A DNA stretch of 38,294 bases from Aurantimonas coralicida (GTDB lineage Bacteria > Pseudomonadota > Alphaproteobacteria > Rhizobiales > Rhizobiaceae), in assembly GCA_011050685.1 (NCBI GenBank), contig DRFF01000095.1:1-38294 (forward strand), written 5' to 3'. The notes below the pieces were generated by a model. The model was not told the origin of the DNA. It made no database searches and saw only the letters and a list, made by a program, of their open reading frames with translations. Of this stretch, positions 20,766-30,453 are shown in pieces. The position numbers and the translations under genes were made by a program. Every line of letters starts with the position of its first letter. The stretch's first letter is position 1.

Positions 20766-23375
20766 ATGAAATCGCGCTTGATCTCTGGATGGGTCAACAA
20801 CCTGCCGATTGGCGTCAAGGCCTTCGGCGGCGGCGCGGTGCTGTTGATTTCGCTACTCTCGATCGGCGCCCTGGCCATTGCGGCCTTTGGAACGGTGACT
20901 TTCCGGTTGGAGAATTTCGCCACATCGGCCATTGCAAAACAAACGACCCAGGAGGAACTGATAGACGTCGTCTCCGCAGCCCATCTCGACCTTTTTCGAT
21001 ACATCGCTTGGGCGAGCAATGGCGTCAACGATCTGCGTCTCGATAAACTGCGAATACAGATCGCCCAGGAAGGTGAAGCAGCCAAAGTGTTGGCGGCAGA
21101 TCTGGCGAAACGCGACGATCTGACTTCGGCCGAGAGTCAAGCGGCTCTGATGTTTGCCGAAAGCTGGAAGAAGTACGTCGATGCGGCACGGGAAACCGTG
21201 GATGTGGGATCCGTGGATCCGGCGATGGGCACGATGCTGCTCGGTGGCAGTGACGACGATTTTCAACGCGCTGCCACCCAACTGCGCCGCCTAACGGCAG
21301 CAGCGCATCTTCAGACCCGTAGGATTGTGGACGAGTTGCTTACGCATGCGGCGAGGAATGGACGCGCCATCGAGATCGGGGGGGTCGTCGCGCTTTTCGC
21401 ATGTCTCGGCATCCTTTTTATCTTCGTAAGATCCATCGTGATTCCTGTTCGTTCAGTGACGCACGCCATGCGGAAAATCTCGTTCGGAAATCTCGAATTT
21501 CGTCCCAGTTCGGCGGACAGCTGCCGACGCGATGAGATCGGCCAGATGGTGTCCGCAATCGTCACGTTCTGCGGCAGAATGCGCGATGCCAAGGCGGTCA
21601 TCGAGCGGAATGAACAAGAACTCCTGAGCCAAAACCAGCGCTTTGACGCTGCCTTGGCGAACATGTCCCAGGGTCTTTGCATGTTCGATGGGGACAAAAG
21701 GCTCATCGTCTCGAACGCGCGCTTCGCCGAAATCTATGGCATCGATCCGGAGGTCATGAAACCTGGGACCCACTTCCACGATATAGAGCTTCGCAGGATC
21801 GATACTGGGGGCTATGTCGGCATCGATACGGAAGAATACCTTGGTGAACACCGCGACTCGACTGGGGAACGTGGCTCGCACGTTAAAGTCCAGCAGCTAA
21901 AGGACGGCCGATCTCTGGCGATCTACCATCGGCCCATGCCGGGAGGTGGATGGCTAACTACGCATGACGACATTACCAACATTCGGCGGATCGAGGCGCA
22001 GATTGCTCACATGGCCCATCATGATGGGCTGACGGACTTGCCAAATCGGACGCTGTTTGCCCAGACTCTTGACGCAGCTTTCGAAGCACGGTCGGAGCAC
22101 CAGCAAGTGGCCGTTTTTTGCTTGGATATCGATCGCTTCAAGAGCGTGAACGACACGCTGGGCCATCCGACTGGCGATCTCCTGCTCAAGATCGCGTCAG
22201 CACGTCTGACAGATTGCGTAAGAGCAACTGGAACGGCGGCGCGACTGAGCGGCGACGAGTTCGCGATCATAGTCCCGGCCGTGCGAAAGCGGGAGGAGAT
22301 GGAAGCGCTGGCGGAGAGGATTGTCGATGCGATGGCACAACCTTTCGACATTGAGGGTCATCAAATCTGCGTCAGCGCGAGCGTCGGCATAGCGCTCAGC
22401 AAAAGTGCCAGCGGAACCGCGGAGGAACTCGTTCGCAACGCCGACACCGCCCTATACCGAGCGAAGGCGGAGGGACGTAGCGTCTTTCGATTCTTTAAGT
22501 CGGGGATGGATGCCGGTCTGCAGCGCAGGCGCCAGCTTGAGATGGACCTGCGTCTAGCCATCAGGGAAGGGCAGATGGAGTTGCACTTCCAACCAATCAT
22601 CGATCTGGCGTCGGATCGCGTTGTCGCGTTCGAGGCTCTTCTAAGATGGACCCATCCGCTGCATGGCCCCATCCCGCCGAGCGAGTTCATCCCGATAGCT
22701 GAGGACGTCGGCTATATCGAGCCAATGGGGGAATGGGTCATCCGGCAAGCATGCTTGGCCGCCGCGCTATGGCCGGACGAAATCCATGTGGCGATCAACC
22801 TGTCGCCGCTGCAGTTTGGCAAACATGACCTGGTCGCCACCGTGACTGGCGCCCTTGCTGACGCAGGGATCGCGCCCTCCCGTATCGAGCTGGAAGTCAC
22901 AGAATCCGTGCTGCTGCACGACAGCGACGCAAACCTGAAGACCCTTCAGGATCTGCGAGATCTCGGCGCCCGCATCGTGATGGATGATTTCGGCACCGGC
23001 TACGCTAGTCTCAGCTACCTTCGAAGCTTCCCCTTCGATAAAATCAAAATCGATCGGTGCTTCGTCAAGGACGTCGCGACGAATGCTGAAAGTGGCGCGA
23101 TCGTCAAGGCGGTAATCGATCTCGCCGCCAGTCTCGGGATGACGACTACAGCCGAAGGCGTGGAATGTCCGGAGCAGCTCGACTATCTTCGTTCGCAGGG
23201 TTGCTCCGAGGCGCAGGGCTTTCTCTACAGCGCGGCCCGACCGGCGGAAGAGCTTCCGGCTCTTCTCGCGCGATTGACGATGGAAACGATGCGACGGCGC
23301 GTGGGGGCCGACCGCGAGGTCAGCAGTATTCCTGCTTCGGTGACAGATCGAAGATGGCGCGCCGATGGGGCCTAG
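20766..23375 (+). CDS. Membrane GGDEF-EAL protein with HAMP and PAS
   Basis: 869 residues from the ATG at 20766 (GGGGAGGG ribosome site). Order: TM1 (about 13-40), periplasmic helical bundle, TM2 (about 195-215), HAMP, PAS (about 300-420), GGDEF, EAL. The cyclase motif reads SGDEF, and no RxxD inhibitory site precedes it. The EAL domain keeps EALLRW, DDFGTGYASLSYL and KIDRCF, so it likely hydrolyses c-di-GMP; the GGDEF part may be active or only bind GTP. It is coupled with the Cache protein upstream, which may feed it a signal in the periplasm. Its 3' end has a decayed copy at 1690-1960. Confidence 0.92.
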   Translation: MKSRLISGWVNNLPIGVKAFGGGAVLLISLLSIGALAIAAFGTVTFRLENFATSAIAKQTTQEELIDVVSAAHLDLFRYIAWASNGVNDLRLDKLRIQIAQEGEAAKVLAADLAKRDDLTSAESQAALMFAESWKKYVDAARETVDVGSVDPAMGTMLLGGSDDDFQRAATQLRRLTAAAHLQTRRIVDELLTHAARNGRAIEIGGVVALFACLGILFIFVRSIVIPVRSVTHAMRKISFGNLEFRPSSADSCRRDEIGQMVSAIVTFCGRMRDAKAVIERNEQELLSQNQRFDAALANMSQGLCMFDGDKRLIVSNARFAEIYGIDPEVMKPGTHFHDIELRRIDTGGYVGIDTEEYLGEHRDSTGERGSHVKVQQLKDGRSLAIYHRPMPGGGWLTTHDDITNIRRIEAQIAHMAHHDGLTDLPNRTLFAQTLDAAFEARSEHQQVAVFCLDIDRFKSVNDTLGHPTGDLLLKIASARLTDCVRATGTAARLSGDEFAIIVPAVRKREEMEALAERIVDAMAQPFDIEGHQICVSASVGIALSKSASGTAEELVRNADTALYRAKAEGRSVFRFFKSGMDAGLQRRRQLEMDLRLAIREGQMELHFQPIIDLASDRVVAFEALLRWTHPLHGPIPPSEFIPIAEDVGYIEPMGEWVIRQACLAAALWPDEIHVAINLSPLQFGKHDLVATVTGALADAGIAPSRIELEVTESVLLHDSDANLKTLQDLRDLGARIVMDDFGTGYASLSYLRSFPFDKIKIDRCFVKDVATNAESGAIVKAVIDLAASLGMTTTAEGVECPEQLDYLRSQGCSEAQGFLYSAARPAEELPALLARLTMETMRRRVGADREVSSIPASVTDRRWRADGA

Positions 23376-23642
23376 AACAAGGAGGACCTGGTCTTGGTCG
23401 GTACTGCCTGCGGCGCATCAAGGCGGCGCGGCAGCCCCTTCTTGTTGGCCTGCCCATGGTGGAAGGTTCGTTCTCCGGCTTGATCGCCGACATTCCCGGG
23501 CGACAGCGCTGTAGCGCAAGGCGTGCGATCCGATCGCAGCGGGGCTCACCACGGGACGGGTGACCCGCGCCATCTGCATCCGGCCTTGCGATCGAAGCAT
23601 GGTTGCGTCATTCCGCAAGCCAAGCCCGAAGACGAGACCGAC

Positions 23643-25091
23643 ATGGCATCGAAGACCACGCTGAACGCAAAGAACCTTGAAGCCCTCGGTGCCGAGCGGC
23701 TCGCGAGCCTGTTGGTCGAGATCAGCACCGGCAGCGCGAGCGCCAAGCGGCGGCTTCGCCTGGAACTGGCGGGGGCGCAAGGGGCGGGCGAGGTCGCACG
23801 ACAAGTGCGCAAGCGCTTGACGACAATCGCACGCTCGCGGTCCCTCGTCGGTTGGCAACAGCGAAAAGCCCTGGTCGGCGACCTGGAAACACAGCGACGC
23901 GCCATCGTCGACGAGGTCGGCAAATCCGACCCTGCCGAGGCGCTTGACCTGATGTGGCGGTTTCTGGCGTTGGCGAACCCGGTATTTGGCCGGTGCGACG
24001 ACAGCAGCGGGACGGTGATCGGGATATTCCACGGGGCGTGCGACGATCTCGGCGACCTCGCCAAAGCCGCGGGCGCCGATGCCACACGGTTGGCCGACCA
24101 AGCTTTCGAGGCGCTCCTCGAAAACGACTACGGGCAATATGACGAACTGATCGCGGTGCTGGCGCCAAGTCTTGGACAGACAGGGCTCGATCATTTGAAG
24201 GCGCGCCTCGGCGCGTTCTCCCTGACGCCGCCCGATCGGCCGGAAAATGATGCGGAACGGCGGGTGATCGGATGGGGGAGCGGTGGCCCGGTCTATGCCG
24301 ACGAAATCGAAGCGCGCCGGCACGAGAGCACCGTCCGCCTTGCCCTGGAAGCGATCGCGGACGCGCAAGGCGACGTCGACGCCTTCATCGCCCAGCAGAG
24401 CGAGGCGGCGCGGACTGTCCCGGCGGTCGCCGCCGAGATCGCGCAACGTCTTCTTGAGGCCGGGCGAGTGGACGAGGCATGGACGGCGATCAACCGGGTC
24501 GACGACCGGCGATCGGACCGGCTGGGCTGGATTCCGTATGAATGGGAAGAAACCCGCCTTGCCGTGATGGAGGCGCTTGGCCGGGTCGACGAGGCGCAGG
24601 CGTTTCGATGGGGATGCTTCGAGCAAAGGCTCAGCGTCCAACATCTGCGTGCCTATCTCAGACAACTGCCCGACTTCGACGACGTCGAGGCCGAAGACCG
24701 GGCTCTGGCGCATGCGCTCGCCCATGCCGACGGCCATGAAGCCCTGATGTTCCTGCTCAACTGGCCGGCGCTCGACAAGGCCGCGGCGCTGGTGTTGCAG
24801 TCCGAGCGTCAGTGGAACGGGGATCACTACGAGCTTTTGACCCCGGCGGCGGAGGCGCTCGCCGGTAAATATCCGTTGGCGGCCACAAGGCTGCTGCGCG
24901 CGATGATCGACTTTGCTCTCGAACGGGCGAGGGTGAAGCGATATCGGCACGCGGCGCGGCATCTGGCCGAATGTGCGGGCCTTGCGGCGGGGATCGCGGC
25001 ATTCGGCGAACTCGAACCTCACGAGACCTATGTCGCGCGACTGAAATCAGAGCATGGCCGCAAGACGTCGTTCTGGACAAAGATGCCCTGA
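23643..25091 (+). CDS. DUF6880-family protein
   Basis: 482 residues, soluble, mostly helical. The start MASKTTLNAKNLEALGAERL and the following LVEISTGSASAKRRLRLELA are characteristic of proteins I know as DUF6880, common in alphaproteobacteria. The rest consists of TPR-like helical hairpins (for example RLLEAGRVDEAWTAINRVDD). The function is unknown; helical repeats suggest protein binding. The start was set at the ATG at 23643 because a longer upstream frame has no family-like sequence. It stands alone between c-di-GMP genes, with about 500 bases of non-coding DNA after it. The large antisense frame over it is a high-GC shadow. Confidence 0.82.
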   Translation: MASKTTLNAKNLEALGAERLASLLVEISTGSASAKRRLRLELAGAQGAGEVARQVRKRLTTIARSRSLVGWQQRKALVGDLETQRRAIVDEVGKSDPAEALDLMWRFLALANPVFGRCDDSSGTVIGIFHGACDDLGDLAKAAGADATRLADQAFEALLENDYGQYDELIAVLAPSLGQTGLDHLKARLGAFSLTPPDRPENDAERRVIGWGSGGPVYADEIEARRHESTVRLALEAIADAQGDVDAFIAQQSEAARTVPAVAAEIAQRLLEAGRVDEAWTAINRVDDRRSDRLGWIPYEWEETRLAVMEALGRVDEAQAFRWGCFEQRLSVQHLRAYLRQLPDFDDVEAEDRALAHALAHADGHEALMFLLNWPALDKAAALVLQSERQWNGDHYELLTPAAEALAGKYPLAATRLLRAMIDFALERARVKRYRHAARHLAECAGLAAGIAAFGELEPHETYVARLKSEHGRKTSFWTKMP

Positions 25092-25594
25092 CTGCCGCAT
25101 CGCAGCTGACTGCGGTTCGTGGATCCTCCGTCTTCACGAACGCGCACGATCGGCGGGAATAGGGATCGTCGACATCGGCGTGATGGTCCGCGACGCGCCG
25201 GTCTATTCCGGCATGCAAAACTGATTTTTGTCTTGAGGGAGACCTCTGGAGGCGGGGAGACGTCGGGACGTGCTGACCTGCCACCGACTTTGGACCGCCC
25301 TCTTGGAGAGAGAGAAGCGTATTGTCGGGCGCGTTACCGCTTCGCAGATCGCTTCCGCTATGGCACCAGATGCCGAGAGCAGTGGCCGTGCACGTCATCA
25401 GACCACAGGGGGGATAATCCCCTTTAGCGTTTTGTGATAAAATTGCGACGGTATAGAAGCTGTCTTTTTTTGCATAAATTAATAAAATTTTCGAAATACT
25501 TTTAACGAACTCGGTATATTATTAACATATTATTTCACAGGAAAATCGCCCTGCATCGGATGCAAGAGCGGTTGCTAAAATAGGTTACGTTCTC
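25092..25594. other. Intergenic region with AT-rich upstream zone
   Basis: About 500 bases without a gene. A short inverted repeat GGGGA-TAA-TCCCC followed by TTT lies at about 25410-25424 and could be a weak terminator for the DUF6880 gene. From about 25430 to 25550 the DNA becomes strongly AT-rich (runs of T and A, TATATTATTAACATATTATT), unlike the surrounding high-GC sequence. This probably holds the promoter of the diguanylate cyclase at 25595. I cannot fix -35/-10 boxes with confidence. Confidence 0.45.
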
Positions 25595-26917
25595 ATGCGA
25601 AGATTGTTGGCGGCGAGATCATTTCGGTTTTGGGTCGCGCTTGGAACGATTCTCGCTGTGGCGCCGCTGATGATATCCGCCGTCATAGGCTATTTTCTTC
25701 TCGATCGGGGCGTGATCGCACCTATCCACGACGTAGCCTTCCGTCAGCGTATACAGGCCCTCCCGACACAGCAGCTGCGTCTTTTGACCTGGGACACATT
25801 GATCCCCGTCGATGAGTTTGTGGGAAATGGAAATGCGCGTTCTCTTGATTCTTACCGGGGCCTGCGAGCACAGATTGAGTCAGGATTTGCCGAACTCGGT
25901 GAAGCCGTTGCCGAAGAGTCCGCGATCCGGACGCTGGTAGAACGTGCCCGTGAAAACTGGACGGCAGCCGACGGCTACGCCACGGCTTTGTTTTCGGTGC
26001 CGACGGAGGCTGGCAACCGGAAAACCGTGGAGACGATGCAACGCTTCCACGGGAAAATTGTCGCGACGTCGGACAGGCTTGAGGCCGTCTATCAGCAGCT
26101 TGCTGGAGAAATCCAAAAGGATTACGAGGTCGCAGCCCTCTCATACGAAAGATCGATCTGGCTGGCGGGCATTGCCGGGGCGCTATCCTTGCTGGCGCTC
26201 GCTGGCGGCGTTCTCCTGATCGGACGCATCATTGGGGCAAGCGTCGACCGTCTCGTCGATGGCGCAGTGCGTTTTGCCGAAGGAGACCGCAACCATCGCA
26301 TTCAAGTGCAAGTGCCTCCCGAACTTCACCGCGTGGCCGAAGAATTCAACCACATGATTGGCCGAATTCAGGCATCAGAAGACGCCTTGGCAAAATTGGC
26401 CCTCCTCGACAGCCTTACCGGTCTGCCGAATCGCCGCGCTTTTGAAACGGCCTTCGCCGAAACATGGGCACGCGTTCAGAGATTTGATGAGCCATGCTGC
26501 CTTATGGCGATCGACATAGACCACTTCAAATGTATCAACGATACATACGGACACGCCGCAGGCGACGAGGTATTGCGGGTTATGGCGGCCGTGATGAAGC
26601 GAAACATCCGCCCGTTCGACGAGGCATTTCGTGTTGGCGGTGAGGAGTTCGTCGTCGTTATGCCAAACACAACCGTGGATGTCGCACGCAAGGTCGCCGA
26701 ACGACTCCGGCAAACGATCGAATCGACTAGCGTCCCGTTCCAAAGCAACGCGATTCATTTGACAATTAGCGTTGGTGTTGCCCAGGGCTCTGATCAATTG
26801 GAGCAGAAGCTTTTCGCGGAAACAGCAGACGTAGCACTTTATGAGGCAAAATCCGCTGGTCGGAACCGGGTCGTCGTGAGCGACCCGAATAAACTGCGAC
26901 AGAAGGATGCTGCGTAG
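25595..26917 (+). CDS. HAMP-GGDEF diguanylate cyclase
   Basis: 440 residues: TM1 (about 12-36), a periplasmic helical domain of about 150 residues, TM2 (about 187-208), HAMP (about 210-262), GGDEF domain to the end. The active-site loop is GGEEF, and the inhibitory RxxD (RPFD) lies at the standard distance before it, so this should be an active, product-inhibited c-di-GMP synthase. Other GGDEF signatures: DSLTGLPNRRAF and IDIDHFKCINDTYGH. The signal sensed is unknown. It lacks an EAL domain, so it opposes the GGDEF-EAL protein upstream. Confidence 0.93.
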   Translation: MRRLLAARSFRFWVALGTILAVAPLMISAVIGYFLLDRGVIAPIHDVAFRQRIQALPTQQLRLLTWDTLIPVDEFVGNGNARSLDSYRGLRAQIESGFAELGEAVAEESAIRTLVERARENWTAADGYATALFSVPTEAGNRKTVETMQRFHGKIVATSDRLEAVYQQLAGEIQKDYEVAALSYERSIWLAGIAGALSLLALAGGVLLIGRIIGASVDRLVDGAVRFAEGDRNHRIQVQVPPELHRVAEEFNHMIGRIQASEDALAKLALLDSLTGLPNRRAFETAFAETWARVQRFDEPCCLMAIDIDHFKCINDTYGHAAGDEVLRVMAAVMKRNIRPFDEAFRVGGEEFVVVMPNTTVDVARKVAERLRQTIESTSVPFQSNAIHLTISVGVAQGSDQLEQKLFAETADVALYEAKSAGRNRVVVSDPNKLRQKDAA

Positions 26918-26921
26918 ACGG

Positions 26922-26934
26922 CTTCTGTCACTTC
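26922..26934. repeat. 13-bp direct repeat CTTCTGTCACTTC (partner at 29705-29717)
   Basis: CTTCTGTCACTTC occurs just after the cyclase gene (26922-26934) and just after the LAB_N gene (29705-29717), in the same orientation, with similar flanks (GACG before, GAAC/GAAA-CGA after). The two copies bracket the FtsX-GT2-LAB_N block. Confidence 0.6.
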
Positions 26935-26978
26935 TTGAACGAACGTAACGCAGAAAGCCACGGCATTTTTTGGTCGTC

Positions 26979-28469
26979 ATGTCACGACTCACAAAATTGA
27001 AACGTGTCGCGTTCACCGTGCTGCGCGGACGGGCATCCATGAGTCGTGACAGCAACCCGCTGTGGCAGCGGCTTTGGCTCGATCTCATCTTCCTGGCCGG
27101 AGCCGCAGTGATTTTCCTGCAGTCGGCCAGTTCCAACTATCAGGTTGTGCTGGCGCCCGAGGGCGTCACCGCGACCGCTGTCGACTACACCGCCTTCCTG
27201 TCGCCGCTGCTGTTCTGGGTTGGCAGCGTATTGCTGACGATCCGGCTGGCTTCCTGGTGGATCGGCCGTTCCGCCGGGGCCATGGAAGCGACGGCAACCC
27301 GGATTGGCCTGGCCAAGGCCACGGCCCCGAGCGTCGCAGCCGGCCTGTCACGGCAGCATCGGCGGATCGCCGGCGGCATCGCGCTGGTGTCTCTAGCCTT
27401 CTCCTTCGCTGTCGCCGCGTCCATCTTCAACCTGACCTACAACGGCCAGACGCGCGTCGACGCGACGCTGACCAACGGCGCTGACGTGACCGTCACCGGC
27501 TCCACCGCGACGCCGGTCGGCCCGATCGTCCAGACGATACAGGCGATGCCGGGTGTGGCGGCCGCCATCCCGATGCAGCATCGTTTCGCCTATGTCGGCA
27601 ACGATCTCCAGGATATCTACGGCATCGATCCGACCCGGATCGGCGAAGCGACGGCAGTCGAGAATGCCTATTTCGCCAACAAGGACGCGGCAGCGACGCT
27701 GAAAGCGCTGGAAACGACGCCCGACGGTGTTCTTGTCTCCCAGGAGACCGTCAACGACTTCCAGCTGGCGCTCGGCGACCCGATCAAGTTGCGGCTGCAG
27801 GATGCCACGACGCACCAATACAAGGCGGTCCCGTTCAAGTTCGTGGGTGTCGCCCTGGAATTCCCGACCGCGCCGAAGGACTCCTTCCTGGTCGCCAATG
27901 CGAGCTACCTCGCGACTGAGACCGGCTCGCCGGCGCATGAGGTCTTGCTGGTCCGGTCGCTCGGCGACCCGAAAGCCTTGGCTGCGACGATCCGCCAGGA
28001 CCTTGGCTCGACGTCGGGCTATACGGTCACCGATCTGGAATCCGCCTTCCACATCATTGCCTCGAGCCTGACAGCCGTCGATCTCGGACGGCTCACCACG
28101 GTCGAAATCGCCTTCGCGGTCGTCCTGCTGGCCGCCGCGACCGGCCTGATGCTGTTCCTCGGCTTTGCCGAGCGCAAACGCACTGCCGAAATTCTCGCCG
28201 CTCTCGGGGCTTCCGGCGCGGAAATCGGCGGCTTTCTGTGGAGCGAGGCGCTGCTGATCTTAGTGCCGGGGGCGGTTGTCGGCTCGGTGATCGGCGTGGC
28301 GGCCGCCGACATGCTGGTGAAGCTCCTGTCCGGCATCTTCGATCCGCCGCCGGATGCGCTGTCCTATCCGCTGATTCAACTTCTCGGCTTCGCCTTGGTC
28401 GGCATCGTGGCGACGGTGGCGGCCGTTCAGATCGCCCGGCTGCGGGTCTCGCGGGAGGTTGATGCCTAG
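26979..28469 (+). pseudogene. FtsX-type ABC permease, 5' half missing
   Basis: The open frame covers only the C-terminal half of a large MacB/FtsX-like permease: a helix (LWLDLIFLAGAAVIFLQSAS), a second (FLSPLLFWVGSVLLTIRLAS), a periplasmic domain (about residues 160-370), and the final three-helix FtsX domain (VEIAFAVVLLAAATGLMLFL, RKRTAEILAALGASGAEIGG, LLGFALVGIVATVAAVQIA). Full-length relatives are, to my knowledge, about 800 residues with two FtsX domains. Family similarity begins only near 27030, and the codons before it look unrelated, so the 5' part and the ATPase gene are lost. It overlaps the glycosyltransferase start by one base. A residual product is possible. Confidence 0.75.
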
Positions 28470-29353
28470 TGCCTAGCATGGATGGATTTCGTCCCACCCC
28501 GGACGTGCCACTGTCCAGGCAAGCAGCCCAGGATGTCTCATACGCTGACTCCCCGACATCCAACGGCACCAACCAACCTGCGTCGACCGTGGCTCGGGAG
28601 GTCGGAACCGGCAGGGTCTTCGCTCTTGTGAGCATCGTCGTTCCGGCACGCAACGAGGCGGCAAATCTCGCCGGATTGCTGCGCGAGATCGAGGCCGCTC
28701 TGGCCGCCCGCGCCCATGAGATCGTCGTCGTCGACGACGGCTCAACCGACGCGACGGCAAAAACCTTGGCGGGGCTATTGGCTGACGGCATCCCGCTTCG
28801 TCACATCCGCCACGATCGCTCGACTGGACAGAGCCGGGCCATTCGCAGTGGTGTTCTTGCCGCAAGCGGTGATCTGGTCGTCACCATCGATGGCGACGGT
28901 CAGAACGATCCCGCCTTTATTCCAGTGCTCGTTGCGGCGCTGGAGTCGGCCGGGCCGACGGTCGGCCTTGCCGCCGGCCAGCGCACTGGCCGGACCGACA
29001 GCAGGCTCAAGCAGCTTTCCTCGCGTTTTGCCAACCGCCTTCGCACCGCGATTTTGAAGGACGCAACCCGCGACACTGGCTGCGGCCTAAAGGCAATGCC
29101 CACCGTCCTGTTCCGCCGGTTACCCTATTTCGATGGCTGGCACCGCTATCTTCCGGCGCTCGTGCTCCGGGAGGGGCTTTCTGTCGTGCATATCGACGTC
29201 AAGGATCGCCAGCGCCGCTTCGGTCGCTCCAATTACGGTATTTTTGATCGCGGCCTTCGCGGAATTCTCGATCTCTTCGGCGTCTGGTGGCTGCGTAGGC
29301 GGGCGCTGGTGCGGCCAGATGTCAGCGAAATCGCACCGGATCAACCTCTATGA
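28469..29353 (+). CDS. Family 2 glycosyltransferase (dolichol-phosphate-mannose-synthase-like)
   Basis: 294 residues. The GT-A fold core starts at VSIVVPARNEAANLAGLL, followed by IVVVDDGSTDAT and the metal-binding VVTIDGDGQNDPAF, then TGCGLKAMP and RRFGRSNYG. It transfers a sugar from a nucleotide sugar to a lipid carrier such as undecaprenyl phosphate. No C-terminal transmembrane pair is present, so it is the short, soluble form. Start: GTG at 28469 overlapping the permease stop; an ATG at 28478 is an alternative. It is coupled with the LAB_N gene, which could act as the membrane partner. Confidence 0.9.
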   Translation: MPSMDGFRPTPDVPLSRQAAQDVSYADSPTSNGTNQPASTVAREVGTGRVFALVSIVVPARNEAANLAGLLREIEAALAARAHEIVVVDDGSTDATAKTLAGLLADGIPLRHIRHDRSTGQSRAIRSGVLAASGDLVVTIDGDGQNDPAFIPVLVAALESAGPTVGLAAGQRTGRTDSRLKQLSSRFANRLRTAILKDATRDTGCGLKAMPTVLFRRLPYFDGWHRYLPALVLREGLSVVHIDVKDRQRRFGRSNYGIFDRGLRGILDLFGVWWLRRRALVRPDVSEIAPDQPL

Positions 29354-29682
29354 ACGACCTTGTTACCTATCTCCGCCATGTCTTCGTCGATCAGTTCGAC
29401 ATCTGGGTTGCGCTCGGCTTCGTCGCCCAATTGATGTTCACCGGCCGCTTCGTGGTCCAGTGGCTTGCCTCCGAGCGAGCCCGGCGAAGCGTGATCCCTG
29501 TCGCCTTCTGGATATTCTCCCTGGCAGGCGGAGCGCTGCTGCTGGTCTATGCGATCCAGCGGCGCGACCCGGTGTTCATCTTGGGGCAGGCGGCGGGCCT
29601 GTTCGTCTATACACGCAATCTCGTCCTGATCTGGGGCGAACGGAAGCGGGCCTCGCCGGAGTTCGATTTGGCGGCCTCCTGA
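29350..29682 (+). CDS. LAB_N-domain membrane protein (lipid A biosynthesis N-terminal-like)
   Basis: 110 residues, three helices. IWVALGFVAQLMFTGRFVVQ with WLASERARRSVIP and WIFSLAGGALLLVYAI is the signature of the lipid A biosynthesis N-terminal domain. Such stand-alone proteins typically accompany a GT2 enzyme in lipid A or lipid-linked sugar modification. The start overlaps the end of the glycosyltransferase by four bases. Confidence 0.9.
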   Translation: MNDLVTYLRHVFVDQFDIWVALGFVAQLMFTGRFVVQWLASERARRSVIPVAFWIFSLAGGALLLVYAIQRRDPVFILGQAAGLFVYTRNLVLIWGERKRASPEFDLAAS

Positions 29683-29832
29683 AAGGTCGGTATGGCGCGC
29701 GACGCTTCTGTCACTTCAGGAAACGACGGTCTTTTCGCCAGCTGAATCTGCGCCGTTGAAGCCTGTTTGCACCGTTCGGCGAGCCGATCTTACGACGAAA
29801 CCAGCATGGCGTCGAAGCCCACGCCGCGCCGC

Positions 29833-30453
29833 TCAGCTCTTGCGGGCTGTGGCGATCGCCGCTTTCATGTCGGCCGGCGCGACGACGCCCGGATAGACGG
29901 CGGTTCCGATGATTTAGGCGGGCGTGCCCAGAAAGCCGAAGGTCTCGGCCTGCGTGTTGTTGCGCTGCAGGATGGCATTGATCCGGTCCTTATCCCGATC
30001 ATAGGCCGCATTGAGCTTGGGCACCGAAAAGCCAGCCTTGGCCAGGATCGTCTCGATCATCTCGGGCGTCAGCTTGCCCTTGGTCGCCATCAAGGCGGCC
30101 ATTGCCTTGGCGTGGCCCGTACCGGCGGCAAGCGTCAGACGCGCCGCATAGAGCGAGGGCGGCCCGAAGATCGGCCAGTCCTTCATGACGAAGCGGACCT
30201 TGCCGTCTTCCTGCACCACCCGCATGTCGTCGGGATGGGCCTTCTTGCAGTATGGGCACTGGTAATCGAAATATTCCACGATGGTCACGTCGCCCTTCGG
30301 ATTGCCGAGGACGGGAACCTGCGGGTCGAACAGCACGGCCTCCTTCGACATCGGATCGATCTCGGCGAAGGCCGTCTGGGACAGGAAAGGCGTGCCGGCG
30401 AGGACGGCGGAGGCGACGATCAGCCAGCGGCGGGAGATGGATGGGGTGGTCAC
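29833..30453 (-). pseudogene. DsbA/thioredoxin-fold protein with internal stop
   Basis: From a GTG at 30453: a signal peptide (ISRRWLIVASAVLAGTPFLS), then VTIVEYFDYQCPYCKKAHPD with the CPYC redox site, and helical insert typical of DsbA-family proteins. The frame stops at 29914 (TAA) directly after the cis-proline loop (GFLGTPA). Past the TAA the family sequence continues in the same frame: IIGTAVYPGVVAPADMKAAI and a normal stop at 29833. The TAA replaces an expected Tyr codon. The truncated product would lack the last strand and helix. Role if intact: thiol-disulfide exchange in the periplasm. Confidence 0.88.

Noticed and set aside
23418-25022. Long antisense open frame (534 codons) over the DUF6880 gene
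   Set aside because: High-GC shadow: protein is rich in Arg/Pro without domain signals, while the plus strand encodes a clear family protein.
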